Positions 45,574 to 54,263 of a stretch of DNA of 64,000 nt are shown here, in pieces (position 1 is the first letter of the stretch; the number at the start of each line of letters is the position of its first letter). The stretch lies in NCBI RefSeq assembly GCF_039769985.1, contig NZ_JBDNCH010000004.1, forward strand, positions 248,001 through 312,000, written 5' to 3'. A program made the position numbers and the translations under genes. The DNA comes from Ponticoccus litoralis (GTDB lineage Bacteria > Pseudomonadota > Alphaproteobacteria > Rhodobacterales > Rhodobacteraceae). The notes under the pieces were generated by a model. The model was not told the DNA's origin, made no database searches, and saw nothing but the letters and a program-made list of their open reading frames with translations.

Positions 45574-46710
45574 TCAGTCGTCGCCGTCAAGCGCCGCGCG
45601 GCAGGCCCGGATCGCGGCGCCGACCTCTTCCCCTTCGCGCAGCAAACTTCCGCCCAGCAGGTAGACGCAGTCAGACCCGTATTGCGCCCGCATGTCGGGC
45701 AGGCGGTCGGGTGACATGCCGCCGCCGGGGCTGGGCAGGATCGCGCGACCGATACCCGCCCCGGACCGGCAGGCCGAGGCGATCTCGGCGCATTCCTCCG
45801 GCGAGAAGCCGAACCGCCCGCCGTGATTGGGGAAGACCGAGATATCGGCGCCCGCAAGCCGCATCATCTGACCGAAGAGCATCCCGTGCCCATAGCCCTG
45901 ATCGGGCGACAGCACATAGGGGCCAAGGTGGCTGGGATGGGCCATGACCGGCAGATCGAAATCGGCATCCTGTGCCAGACGGTTCATCGCATCGAAACCG
46001 AAGAGGCCCGGCATCAGCAGGACACCCCCGGCCCCGGCATCGCGGGCGTAGCAGGCCAGATCGCGGACCTGATCGCCATGCCCCCCAATGCTGGCGAAAT
46101 AGAGCGCCCGCGTGCTGTCGCCCGCATCGGCACGTTCGGCATTGGCGCGCGCCACCGCCGCGGCGGCAATCGCCACCCGCTCTCGGAAGGGCGCCGCGTC
46201 CTGATTGGCCAGCCCGTGGTCTTCCTTGACGATATCCGCGCCCGCGCGGGCGGTGAGATAACAGAAGCGGGCCAGCGTTTCCGAGGACGATCCCTGCGGT
46301 TTGACCACCGGGCAGAGGTAGCCGCCGGTCTTGCGGCCGGTCAGGGCGCGCAGGCCCTCTGCGCCGAAGCGAGCGCCGGGGAAGCGCGCCCGCAGCTCCG
46401 CATCCGGCGCAAGGTCAATGGCCCTGACCCCCCGAAGGATCGAGGCATTGCCGAGGATCACATTGACCAACTGCGGCAGTTCCCGGCCAACCGCGTCGAC
46501 ATGGTAGCCGATCCGGGCATGCCAAACGCCGTCACCCACCTGCTCCAGCCCCAGCACACGGCCCAGCACCACGTCCTCGACATAGCCTGTCGGGACCACA
46601 TCCCGGGGGATCTCGACCGTGTCTTCCAGCGCGATGGCCGCGGCCAGTTCTTCGGCCTCGGCGGGCGCGCCCGCGGCCAGCCGGTAGGTGACGGCGAAGC
46701 AGTCCATCAC
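45574..46710 (-). CDS. RuBisCO-like protein (form IV)
   Basis: 378 residues, shorter than true RuBisCO (about 450-475). RuBisCO barrel landmarks: GGYLCPVVKPQGSSSETLAR (strand-one Lys), the metal loop ADIVKEDHGLANQ (Lys162, Glu163, Asp164, His165; true RuBisCO has Lys-x-Asp-Glu), FPNHGGRFGFSPEEC, and the phosphate-site GGGMSPDRLPD. The altered acid and short loop argue against CO2 fixation. Known form IV enzymes isomerise methylthioribulose 1-phosphate, enolise it, or act in apionate catabolism. Gene neighbours (MtnA-type isomerase, nucleoside phosphorylase, transketolase) favour a carbonyl-shift isomerase. GTG 46710 overlaps the upstream stop; ATG 46707 is an alternative. Confidence 0.9.
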   Translation of the reverse strand: MMDCFAVTYRLAAGAPAEAEELAAAIALEDTVEIPRDVVPTGYVEDVVLGRVLGLEQVGDGVWHARIGYHVDAVGRELPQLVNVILGNASILRGVRAIDLAPDAELRARFPGARFGAEGLRALTGRKTGGYLCPVVKPQGSSSETLARFCYLTARAGADIVKEDHGLANQDAAPFRERVAIAAAAVARANAERADAGDSTRALYFASIGGHGDQVRDLACYARDAGAGGVLLMPGLFGFDAMNRLAQDADFDLPVMAHPSHLGPYVLSPDQGYGHGMLFGQMMRLAGADISVFPNHGGRFGFSPEECAEIASACRSGAGIGRAILPSPGGGMSPDRLPDMRAQYGSDCVYLLGGSLLREGEEVGAAIRACRAALDGDD

Positions 46711-47711
46711 AGCGCCTCGGCCTTCACCAGCGAATGCACCTCGTCGACCCGGGCGGCGGCCAGATCGTCTTCGGTGATGTCGAACTGCGCCCCCATCAGC
46801 GTTTCGATCCCGCCGACCAGCGCCAGCGCGTCCAGACCGTAGTGCCGCATCAGATACCCCCGCGAGCCGCCATGGGCGTAGGTGTCCTTCAGCCCCAGCC
46901 GGACAAGGCGCTTGCCCACGCCCGCATCGGCCATGGTTTCGGCCACCAGACTGCCGATGCCGCCCTCGGTCACGTGGTTTTCAAGGGTGACGACGCCGTG
47001 GCGGACACTGCCGATATGATCCAGAAGCGCCTGCGCGTCGAAGGGCTTGATCGTGTGCAGATGAAGGTGACGGAAGCTGACCCCGACGCGCGCCAGCGCC
47101 GCGCGCGCGCGCATGGCCTCTTCGGTACTGATGCCCGAGGTGACGATCAGCACATCCTCGCCGCTGGCAAGCTCGCGCATCTCGCCCACCTTAATCGGCG
47201 TGTCGAACAGGCGCGGCACCGATCCGCGCAGGACGCGGCACCAGACCGGCCCGTCGATGCTGTCTGCGGCCTCGCAGATGCTTTCCACCTCGGTCGCATC
47301 GCCGGTTTCCAGGATGGTCATGTTGGGGATCGACCGCATGACAGAGACATCCTCGATGGCCTGATGCGTCATCCCGCCCGGCGTGGTGACGCCGGGAAGA
47401 AAGCCCATCATCCGCACCTTGCGGCGGGGATAGGCGATCGAGGCCATCAGCTGGTCGTAGGGGCGCCGGTACATGAAGACGCCGAAGGTATGGATGAAGG
47501 GGCGGAACCCGGCCAGCGCAAGACCGCCGGCAAAGCTCATCATGTTCTGCTCGGCCATGCCCAGCGACAGGAACTGGTCCGGGTGGCGGTCGCGGAACCC
47601 GTCGATCTCGCAGGACGAGGTCAGATCGGCGCTCAGGCAGAGGATGTCGGGATTTCCGGCGGCAAAGGACTCGAAGGCCTTGGCGTAGGGGCGGCTCACC
47701 ATCTCAATCAT
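46707..47711 (-). CDS. Split transketolase, C-terminal (PYR domain) subunit
   Basis: 334 residues: pyrimidine-binding domain (LSADLTSSCEIDGF, FLSLGMAEQNMMSFAGGLAL with the catalytic Glu near 54, FIHTFGVFMYRRPYDQL) followed by the transketolase C-terminal domain (SGEDVLIVTSGISTEEAM). Works as the beta half of an alpha2-beta2 TPP enzyme, moving two-carbon ketol units between sugar phosphates. Stop overlaps the RuBisCO-like start; 12 nt separate it from the N-terminal subunit. Confidence 0.92.
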   Translation of the reverse strand: MIEMVSRPYAKAFESFAAGNPDILCLSADLTSSCEIDGFRDRHPDQFLSLGMAEQNMMSFAGGLALAGFRPFIHTFGVFMYRRPYDQLMASIAYPRRKVRMMGFLPGVTTPGGMTHQAIEDVSVMRSIPNMTILETGDATEVESICEAADSIDGPVWCRVLRGSVPRLFDTPIKVGEMRELASGEDVLIVTSGISTEEAMRARAALARVGVSFRHLHLHTIKPFDAQALLDHIGSVRHGVVTLENHVTEGGIGSLVAETMADAGVGKRLVRLGLKDTYAHGGSRGYLMRHYGLDALALVGGIETLMGAQFDITEDDLAAARVDEVHSLVKAEAL

Positions 47712-47723
47712 GGTCTGAACTCC

Positions 47724-48651
47724 TCAATGGCTGTAGTCGATGGGCTCGACGCCAAGGTCGGCCGCAATCGAGTGGTTGAAGCGGGCGCGCTCGTCCTCGG
47801 ATTTGAACCGGACGTAGTGCAGCCTCGGAAACCGCTCTTCGAGCACAGGCATCGTGTGGAACGGGTTGGTATGGGCGAGGATGATCAGGGGTTTTCCGTC
47901 ATGCGGCTCGCGGACGGCATCGCGGATCGCCCCAAGATCGTGGCCATCGACATCGACGCAGGCGGCGCCGAACTCGATGAATTTCCGGCGGATGTCGCCG
48001 ACCTCCATCACGCTGGACATGGCCCCGTCGCATTGCTGGTTGTTGACGTCCATGATCGCGTAGACGTTGTCGATGCCGTGGTGGGCACAGGCCTGCACCG
48101 CTTCCCAGGTCTGACCTTCCTGCACCTCGCCATCGGACATGAACACCCAGGTCCGGTACGGTGTCGCCGCGCAGCCTGCGCCCGTAGGCAAGACCCGCCG
48201 CGGTGGACAGGCCGATGCCAAGCGTGCCGTTGTGCACTTCCATGCCGGGGCTGTGCTCGGCCCCGATCATCTCAACCGAAGAGCCGTCCTTGTTGAACAT
48301 CTCCAGCCCCTCGGGCGCCATGCGGCCCACCTCGATCAGCGTGGCATAGGCGACCAGCGCGTAATGCGCCGGAGCGATGAACAGGCGGTCGAACTGCGGC
48401 TCGAACGGGCCGTTGTAGCCCGCGCCGGTGTGATACCCGGGATTGGAGGCCGAGGGCACGCCCGCAAAGGGCTTGGGGATCATCGGCAGGGTCGGCTCGC
48501 CCAGGTTCAGCTCTTCATTGTAAAGCCAGGCCAGCTGCTCGGCGGCGGAACAGGCCTGCGAGAGGTAGCCGCCATTGTTGCGCATGGCGTGTTCGAACAC
48601 GCGACGGCGGATGCCAAGGGCCACGTCTTCGGTGGGTTTTCGATTGTTCAC
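47724..48651 (-). CDS. Split transketolase, N-terminal (TPP-binding) subunit, frameshifted
   Basis: About 308 residues. GTG 48651 (VNNRKPTEDVALGIRRRVFE) overlaps the molybdoenzyme stop. First frame: RNNGGYLSQACSAAEQLAWL, FIAPAHYALVAYATLIEVGR, GMEVHNGTLGIGLSTAAGLA. One extra base near 48170, then TWVFMSDGEVQEGQTWEA and AIMDVNNQQCDGAM. The TPP motif begins SDG instead of the usual GDG. The metal-binding Asp and Asn are kept, so activity is plausible. Confidence 0.88.
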
Positions 48652-50925
48652 GACACTTTTCCTTCGGACTGGAATTTTCGGATACGGACCAGGCATGTGT
48701 GCGCCGAACAGCCCTGCGACAGCCGCGAGGTTCCCTTGTCACGGGTCAGGACGTTCGGATTGCCGTTCCTGCACAGGTCCGGCGCATGCGGGTCGGGCGC
48801 GTACCAGGCCCCGGTGCTGACCTGAACGACACCCCGGCGCAGCCGGTCGTCGAGGACCGCGGCACAAAGGCAGCGGCCCCGCGCGTTGTAGAGCTCTACG
48901 AGGGCGCCATCGACAATCCCGCGCTCTGCGGCATCATCCGGGCCGATCCGCACCGGCTCGTATCCGTTGACCTTGGCGGACTGGCTGAACACCCCCTGAT
49001 CCAGCTGCGAGTGCAGCTTGGTCGTCGGCTGGTTCGAGATCAGGTGCAGCTCGTCCGGCTGGCACTTGCCCAGCCACTCGAAGGGCTCCAGCCACGACGG
49101 ATGCGGCGGGCAATCCTCGTAGGCGAAGGACGCGATCCGGTCGGACCATATCTCGATCCGGCCACTGGGCGTGGGCAGCGGGTTGGCCTTCGGGTCTGCC
49201 CGGAAGGCCTGCAAGAGAACCTGCGGTTTCTCCGGCGGATCGACCCGGTGCCAGCCCTGTTCGCGCAAGGAGTCGTAGTCCGGCAGGTCGATGCCCCGTT
49301 GCCCGTGCCGCCTCGCGCCCGGCCTCGTACATCCAGCGCTGCCAGTCCCCGGCGCTGCGGCCCTCGGTGAAGGCGGCCTCAAGACCCATGGCCCGGGCCA
49401 TCCCCGCGAAGATGTCATAGTCGTCGCGCGCGCCTTCGGGCGGCTGCGCCACCTGCTCCATGGCGATGACAAAGGGATCGCGTCCGCCCATGCAAAGGTC
49501 ACGGCGTTCCAGCGGCGTGGTGCAGGGCAGCACGATATCGGCATGCTGCGCCGTGGCCGTCCAGCACCAGTCGTTCACGATGACGGTGTCGGGCCTGCGC
49601 CATGCCGCGCGCAACCGCCCGAGGTCCTGGTGGTGGTGGAAGGGGTTGCCCCCGGCCCACCACACCAGCCTTGCGTCGGGGTAAGTCCGCGTTTCGCCGT
49701 CGTAGTCATAGGTCTCGCCCGGGCGCTCCAGCATCTCGGCGACGCGCGCGACGGGAATGAAATCCGTGACCGGATTCCGGCCCTGCGGCAAGGGCGGGAA
49801 ATGCAGCCCGGTGTTTTCCAGCCCCATCGAGTTCACCGCCGAATAGCCCAGCCCAAAGCCGCCGCCGGGCAGGCCGATCTGCCCCAGCATCGAGGCCAGC
49901 GCGATCACCGCCCAGAACGGCTGTTCGCCGTGGTCCTGCCGGGTCAGCGACCAGCTGGCCGAGATCATCGTCCGGGTCGTGGCCATGCGGCGCGCCAGTT
50001 CCACGATGCGCTCCGCCGCGATATCACAGATCCCCGAGGCCCAGTCTGCGGATTTCACGACACCGTCGGCCCTGCCCGTCAGATAGTCGGCGAACCTGTC
50101 GAACCCGACCGTGTAGCGGTCGAGGAAGGCGCCATCGTGCAGCCCGTCCTGCAAGAGCGTGTGGCAAAGCCCCAGAACCAGCGCCGTATCCGTCGAGGGC
50201 CGGATCGGTAGCCAGTCGGCGGAAAGCTCCGCCAGCATATCGTCCCGCAGCGGCGACACGTTCACGAAATTTACGCCCTGGGCACTGGGCCTGCTGCATG
50301 GCCTCGCGCTGGCGATGCCGGCCACATCCCCCTGCGATATCTGGCCGTTCGTGACGCGCATCCCGCCGAAGGCCACCAGCGTCTCGCAATGCGCCACCAG
50401 CGTGCGCCAGTCTGTGGTGCCCCCGGCGGCTACATCGAAACCGCCGACTGCGTATTTGGTGATCACCTCTCCGGCGGCCAGGCTGTAGGTGTTCTTCGAT
50501 CCCACATGACCGCCCAGAAGGTTGAGGAAACGGCGCAGATGGCCCTGCGGATGGTGAAACCGCCCGGCGCTGGCCCAGCCGTAGGACCCGGCATAGATGG
50601 CCCCGCATCCATGGGCCTGCCTGACCCGCAACAGCTCTTGCGCGACCAGCCGCTCGGCCTCGTCCCACGAGACCGCCACGAAGCTGTCCGCCCCGCGCCG
50701 CTCCCGGTCCCGGCCCTGCGGATCCTGCAACCAGCCCTGCCGCACCATCGGCGTCGTGATCCGGCTGTCAGCGTCCAGCGCGCCGATAAACCCCCCGGCA
50801 ATCGGCGAGGGGTCGACATCCATCTCGAAGGGATGCAGGGCACAGAGGCGCCCGTCCCGCGTTTCGGCGCGGTAGGTGCCCCAATGCATCGCCGTCAGCG
50901 GCATCCGGGACCGGGCGTCGGTCAT
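48648..50925 (-). CDS. Cytoplasmic molybdopterin S/N-oxide reductase (BisC/TorA family), frameshifted
   Basis: About 758 residues, no Tat signal and no iron-sulfur Cys motif, as in biotin sulfoxide reductase BisC. LTAMHWGTYRAETRDGRLCA opens the protein; the Mo-ligand region reads YAGSYGWASAGRFHHPQGHL (Ser ligand). Further motifs: TMISASWSLTRQDHGEQPFW, WWAGGNPFHHHQDLGRLR, VNDWCWTATAQHADIVLP. One extra base near 49300 shifts the C-terminal domain (PTPSGRIEIWSDRI, NPNVLTRDKGTSRLSQG). BisC-type enzymes reduce sulfoxides or N-oxides. Coupled by 4-nt overlaps on both sides, so it belongs to the nucleoside pathway. Confidence 0.88.
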
Positions 50926-51962
50926 ACGGGCGCCTTGCCAATCTCAGACCTGAGCGCGGCCAGGCTTTCGCCAAAGGGCGCGCGGGCAATGCCGTACTCG
51001 GTGATGATGCCCGAAATCAGCCGGTTCGGCGTGACATCGAAGGCCGGGTTGAAGGCGGGGGCGCCGGGCGGTGCGATCTCGCAATCCCCGATGCGGGTGA
51101 TTTCCCCGGCGTCGCGCTCTTCGATCTCGATGTCGTCCCCCGAGGGCGTGTCGAAATCGATCGTCGACATCGGCGCGGCGACGTAGAACGGCACGCCATT
51201 GTCCTGCGCGGCCAGGGCCAGGTTGTAGGTCCCGATCTTGTTCGCGGTATCGCCATTGGCCGCGACCCGGTCACAGCCGACAATGGCCATATCGACCTTG
51301 CGGGTCCGCATGACATGAGCCGAAGCGCCGTCCACGACGATGGCATGGGGCACGCCGTATTGCATCAGCTCGAAGGAGGACAGCTTGGCCCCCTGCAACC
51401 GGGGGCGCGTCTCGTCGAGATAGGCCATGACCTTGTGACCCGCCTCATGCGCGCTGCGGATCACCCCCGGGGCGGTGCCCAGATCGACCGTCGCAAGCGA
51501 GCCGGTATTGCAGTGGTGGAAGAAGGTCACCTCTTGCGGACAGAGCGTCAGAGCATGTTTCGAGATCGCGCGGTTCACCGCCACGTCCTCGGCCTCGATC
51601 GCAAGCACTTCGGCCTCGATCTCGGGGCCGGTGGCCTCCGGCCTGTTCCAGACCGCCTTCAGCCGGTCCAGCGCCCAGAACAGGTTGACCGCCGTCGGGC
51701 GCGAGGCGCGCAGCAGCGCATCGGCGCTTTGCAGCGCGCGGCGCCGGTCGTCCCCCTCCCGGCCCCGGCTGACCATGAGGATGCCAAAGGCCGCCGCAAC
51801 GCCGATGGCCGGCGCACCGCGCACGGTCATGTCGCGGATGGCCTCGGCGACCTCTTCGACGCGGGTCAGCTCCTGGTAGCGGGTCTCGCCCGGCAGGACC
51901 TTCTGGTCGATCAGCCGCAGGATCCCGGCCTCGGACCGCCATTCGATTGCACGAAAACTCAT
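50922..51962 (-). CDS. mtnA: S-methyl-5-thioribose-1-phosphate isomerase family (MtnA-type)
   Basis: 346 residues, normal length. N-terminal MTVRGAPAIGVAAAFGILMV; active-site Cys151 in VTFFHHCNTGSLATVDLGTA; catalytic Asp near 231 in VGCDRVAANGDTANKIGTY; C-terminal PAFDVTPNRLISGIITEYGI. Converts a (methylthio)ribose 1-phosphate aldose to the corresponding ribulose 1-phosphate. No MtnK, MtnB or other classical methionine-salvage genes are nearby; the next steps here appear to be the RuBisCO-like protein and transketolase. Overlaps the molybdoenzyme and deaminase genes. Confidence 0.92.
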   Translation of the reverse strand: MSFRAIEWRSEAGILRLIDQKVLPGETRYQELTRVEEVAEAIRDMTVRGAPAIGVAAAFGILMVSRGREGDDRRRALQSADALLRASRPTAVNLFWALDRLKAVWNRPEATGPEIEAEVLAIEAEDVAVNRAISKHALTLCPQEVTFFHHCNTGSLATVDLGTAPGVIRSAHEAGHKVMAYLDETRPRLQGAKLSSFELMQYGVPHAIVVDGASAHVMRTRKVDMAIVGCDRVAANGDTANKIGTYNLALAAQDNGVPFYVAAPMSTIDFDTPSGDDIEIEERDAGEITRIGDCEIAPPGAPAFNPAFDVTPNRLISGIITEYGIARAPFGESLAALRSEIGKAPV

Positions 51963-53267
51963 TACAGTGATCCTTTCCCTATTTCGGCGGCAAGGCGCCG
52001 GACCTGTTCCGCCAGCCCCGCCACGGGCGCGACCAGCCCGCCGTCGCGAACGACAGCCCGGCCCCGCGCGAAGACATGGGCGACGTCCTCTCGCCCGGCG
52101 CTGTAGACCAGCGCGGAATAGGGGTCGTAGACCGGCACCATATGCGGCGCATCGGTGCGCAGGACGACGACATCGGCGTGCTTTCCGACCTCCAGCGACC
52201 CCTGCCGCGCGGACAGGCCAAGCGCCTTCGCGCCGCCGATGGTGGCCATCGCGACGATATCCCGCGCCGAGAGCGTATCCGGCGCGCCGGTCCGCAGCGC
52301 ATGCAGGTAGGCCGTCAGGCGCATCGCCTTGAACATGTCCAGATCGTTGCCCGTCGACGGGCCATCGGTGCCCAGAGACAGGGTGACACCGGCCTCCATC
52401 AGCGCCTTCACCGGCGCCATGCCGGAGGCAAGCTTTGCGTTGGAGGCCGGGCAATGCGCCACCGCGCTGCCCGCCTCTGCCAGCATCGCGATCTCGTCGT
52501 CGTCCAGATGGACCGCATGGGCCAACAGCAGCGGCCCGTCCAGCAATCCGGCCTCGGCCAGTGCCCGAACCGGACGCTGCCCGTAGGCCTTGGCCACCAG
52601 ATCCAGCTCCCAGTGCCGCTTCGGAGGCATGGATGTGCACCGGCAGGGACAGCTCTGCCGACAGGGCGCGGACATCGCGAAGCTTCTCGGCATCCAGCGT
52701 GTAACACCCGTGCGGCACCAGCAGGACATCGACCATCGGGTTCGCCGCATGGCGCCCGGCGAAGTCGCGCACCACGTCCAGCCTGTCGCCCCAGTCGCCG
52801 CCCTCGGGCCCCGGCACGCCGATCATCGCAGGCCCGGCAGAGAGGCCCAGACCGACATCGCCCGCCGCCGCCACCGTCGCGTCGACATGCCAATACATGT
52901 CCAGAAAATGCGTCACCCCGCCCAGGGCCATCTCTACGGCGCTGAGCTTGGCACCCAGATAGGCGGTGTCCGGCGTGACATGCGCGCGCTCCGCCGCCCA
53001 GACCGTGTTCAGGAACTGCCCCAGGTCCACGTTGTCCGCCAGACCCCGAAACAGCGACATGGCCGCGTGACAATGGGTGTTGATAAAGCCGGGCAGGATC
53101 AGCCCGCCCTGCGCATCCACGGTCGTCCCGGCGGTCACGCCCTCGGGCAGCGGGCCGACATGGCTGATCACGCCGTCGGTGATCGCGACACAGCCCCCCT
53201 CGACGACACGAAAGCCGTCGTCCATCGTCAGGACGGTGCCGTTGGTCAGAAGCGTGTCGACCTTCAC
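51962..53267 (-). CDS. MTA/SAH-deaminase-type amidohydrolase (nucleoside deaminase), frameshifted
   Basis: About 434 residues. Metal sites: FINTHCHAAMSLFRGLADNV (His65, His67), VHIHASE near 212, a His in LLLAHAVHLDDDEI, and Asp in LGTDGPSTGNDLDMFKAM. This is the pattern of 5'-methylthioadenosine/S-adenosylhomocysteine deaminases. One extra base near 52600-52615, between HIHASE and WELDLVAKAYGQRPVRALAE, breaks the frame. It would convert an adenine nucleoside to the 6-oxo form before phosphorolysis. GTG start (GTGA overlap with the phosphorylase stop). Confidence 0.88.
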
Positions 53268-54100
53268 GAGGCCTCTCCGACCGCGGGCACCCTTGGCAGC
53301 AGGCGCTCCATCAGGGCCAGCAGTTTCGGCTGGACGATCTTGACCGCCTCCCAGACCTCGTCCTCGTTGGTGATATGGGACGAGGCGATATCGCCGACCG
53401 CCAGGTTCGTGACCGCCGAGATCGCCAGCACCTTCATGCCCGCATGGCGCGCCACGATCACCTCGGGGACCGTCGACATCCCCACCAGGCTGCACCCGGC
53501 GGCCTGCAACAGCCGGATCAGCGCCGGCGGCTCGAAGCTGGGGCCGACCACATGCGCATAGACGCCCGCCCGCATCGACGGATCGAGCGACCGCGCAAGC
53601 GACAGAAGCGCCGGATCGTAAGCCTGGTTCATCGACACGAAGCGCGCGCCCAGACTGTCGTCGTTCGGCCCGCGCAAGGGATCGCCGCCGCAGACGACGG
53701 GCAGCGAAAGGTGATCCTCGATCACCGCGAGGTCGCCCACCTCGAACCCGCCCCCGATGCCCCCGGCCGCGTTGGTGAAGACCGCCGTCCGCGCCCCCAG
53801 CGCCGCCATCAGGCGGATCGGAAAAGTGACTTCGGCGGCGGAATAGCCTTCGTACATGTGCACGCGCCCGCGCATCGCGACGACGCGCCGCCCGAAGAGC
53901 GTCCCCAGCAGAAGCACACCGTCATGGCCCGGCGCGGTCGACACGGGAAAATGCGGAATGTCGCGATAGGGAATCTCGACCCCCTCGATCGCATCCGCCA
54001 GCGGCCCAAGCCCCGAGCCAAGGACCAGCGCGATCTCTGGCGTGAGGTCGGACAGGGCCCGGACGGCAGCGACCGCCTCTGACAGATGCTCTTTCAACAT
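53264..54100 (-). CDS. Purine nucleoside phosphorylase (trimeric PNP/MTAP family)
   Basis: 278 residues. Phosphate loop LVLGSGLGPLADAIEG, FPVSTAPGHDGVLLLG, RVHMYEGYSAAEV, FTNAAGGIGGGFEVGD, and GMSTVPEVIVARHAGMKVLA followed by ISAVTNLA. The Asn in VTN is the 6-oxopurine type (MTA phosphorylases have Asp there), matching the deaminase encoded next. Start at 54100 has GGAG 8 nt upstream. Yields base plus pentose 1-phosphate. First gene of the eight-gene leftward operon. Confidence 0.92.
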   Translation of the reverse strand: MLKEHLSEAVAAVRALSDLTPEIALVLGSGLGPLADAIEGVEIPYRDIPHFPVSTAPGHDGVLLLGTLFGRRVVAMRGRVHMYEGYSAAEVTFPIRLMAALGARTAVFTNAAGGIGGGFEVGDLAVIEDHLSLPVVCGGDPLRGPNDDSLGARFVSMNQAYDPALLSLARSLDPSMRAGVYAHVVGPSFEPPALIRLLQAAGCSLVGMSTVPEVIVARHAGMKVLAISAVTNLAVGDIASSHITNEDEVWEAVKIVQPKLLALMERLLPRVPAVGEAS

Positions 54101-54160
54101 GTCACACTCCATCCATTTGCCAGCAGGGTTGAGCCACCGGATAGGTCGATAATACGCAAA

Positions 54161-54177
54161 TGTCAATTCATTTGACA
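54161..54177. promoter_or_regulatory. 17-nt operator palindrome containing back-to-back -35 elements
   Basis: TGTCAA-N5-TTGACA. Each arm reads TTGACA, the consensus -35, on one strand. TACCGC follows after 17 nt to the right and TATCCG after 17 nt to the left, so two divergent promoters would be occluded by a factor bound here. The SorC-type regulator encoded at 58754 is the obvious candidate. The palindrome is seen; promoter and regulator assignments are inference. Confidence 0.6.
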
Positions 54178-54263
54178 ATTGATGAACTAAACAGTACCGC
54201 TTGTGTCGGAGAGGGCGCGACCCCTATGCGTGGCCGCGACGATCAGAACAGGGAGTATCCGAA

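Noticed and set aside
45574..46710. Genuine CO2-fixing RuBisCO
   Set aside because: It is too short, the metal-loop acid is replaced by His, and no small subunit, phosphoribulokinase or other Calvin-cycle gene is present.
50922..53495. A deaminase-MtnA fusion protein of 857 residues
   Set aside because: The middle part is a shifted reading of the deaminase. Both proteins have normal ends when one extra base near 52600 is removed.
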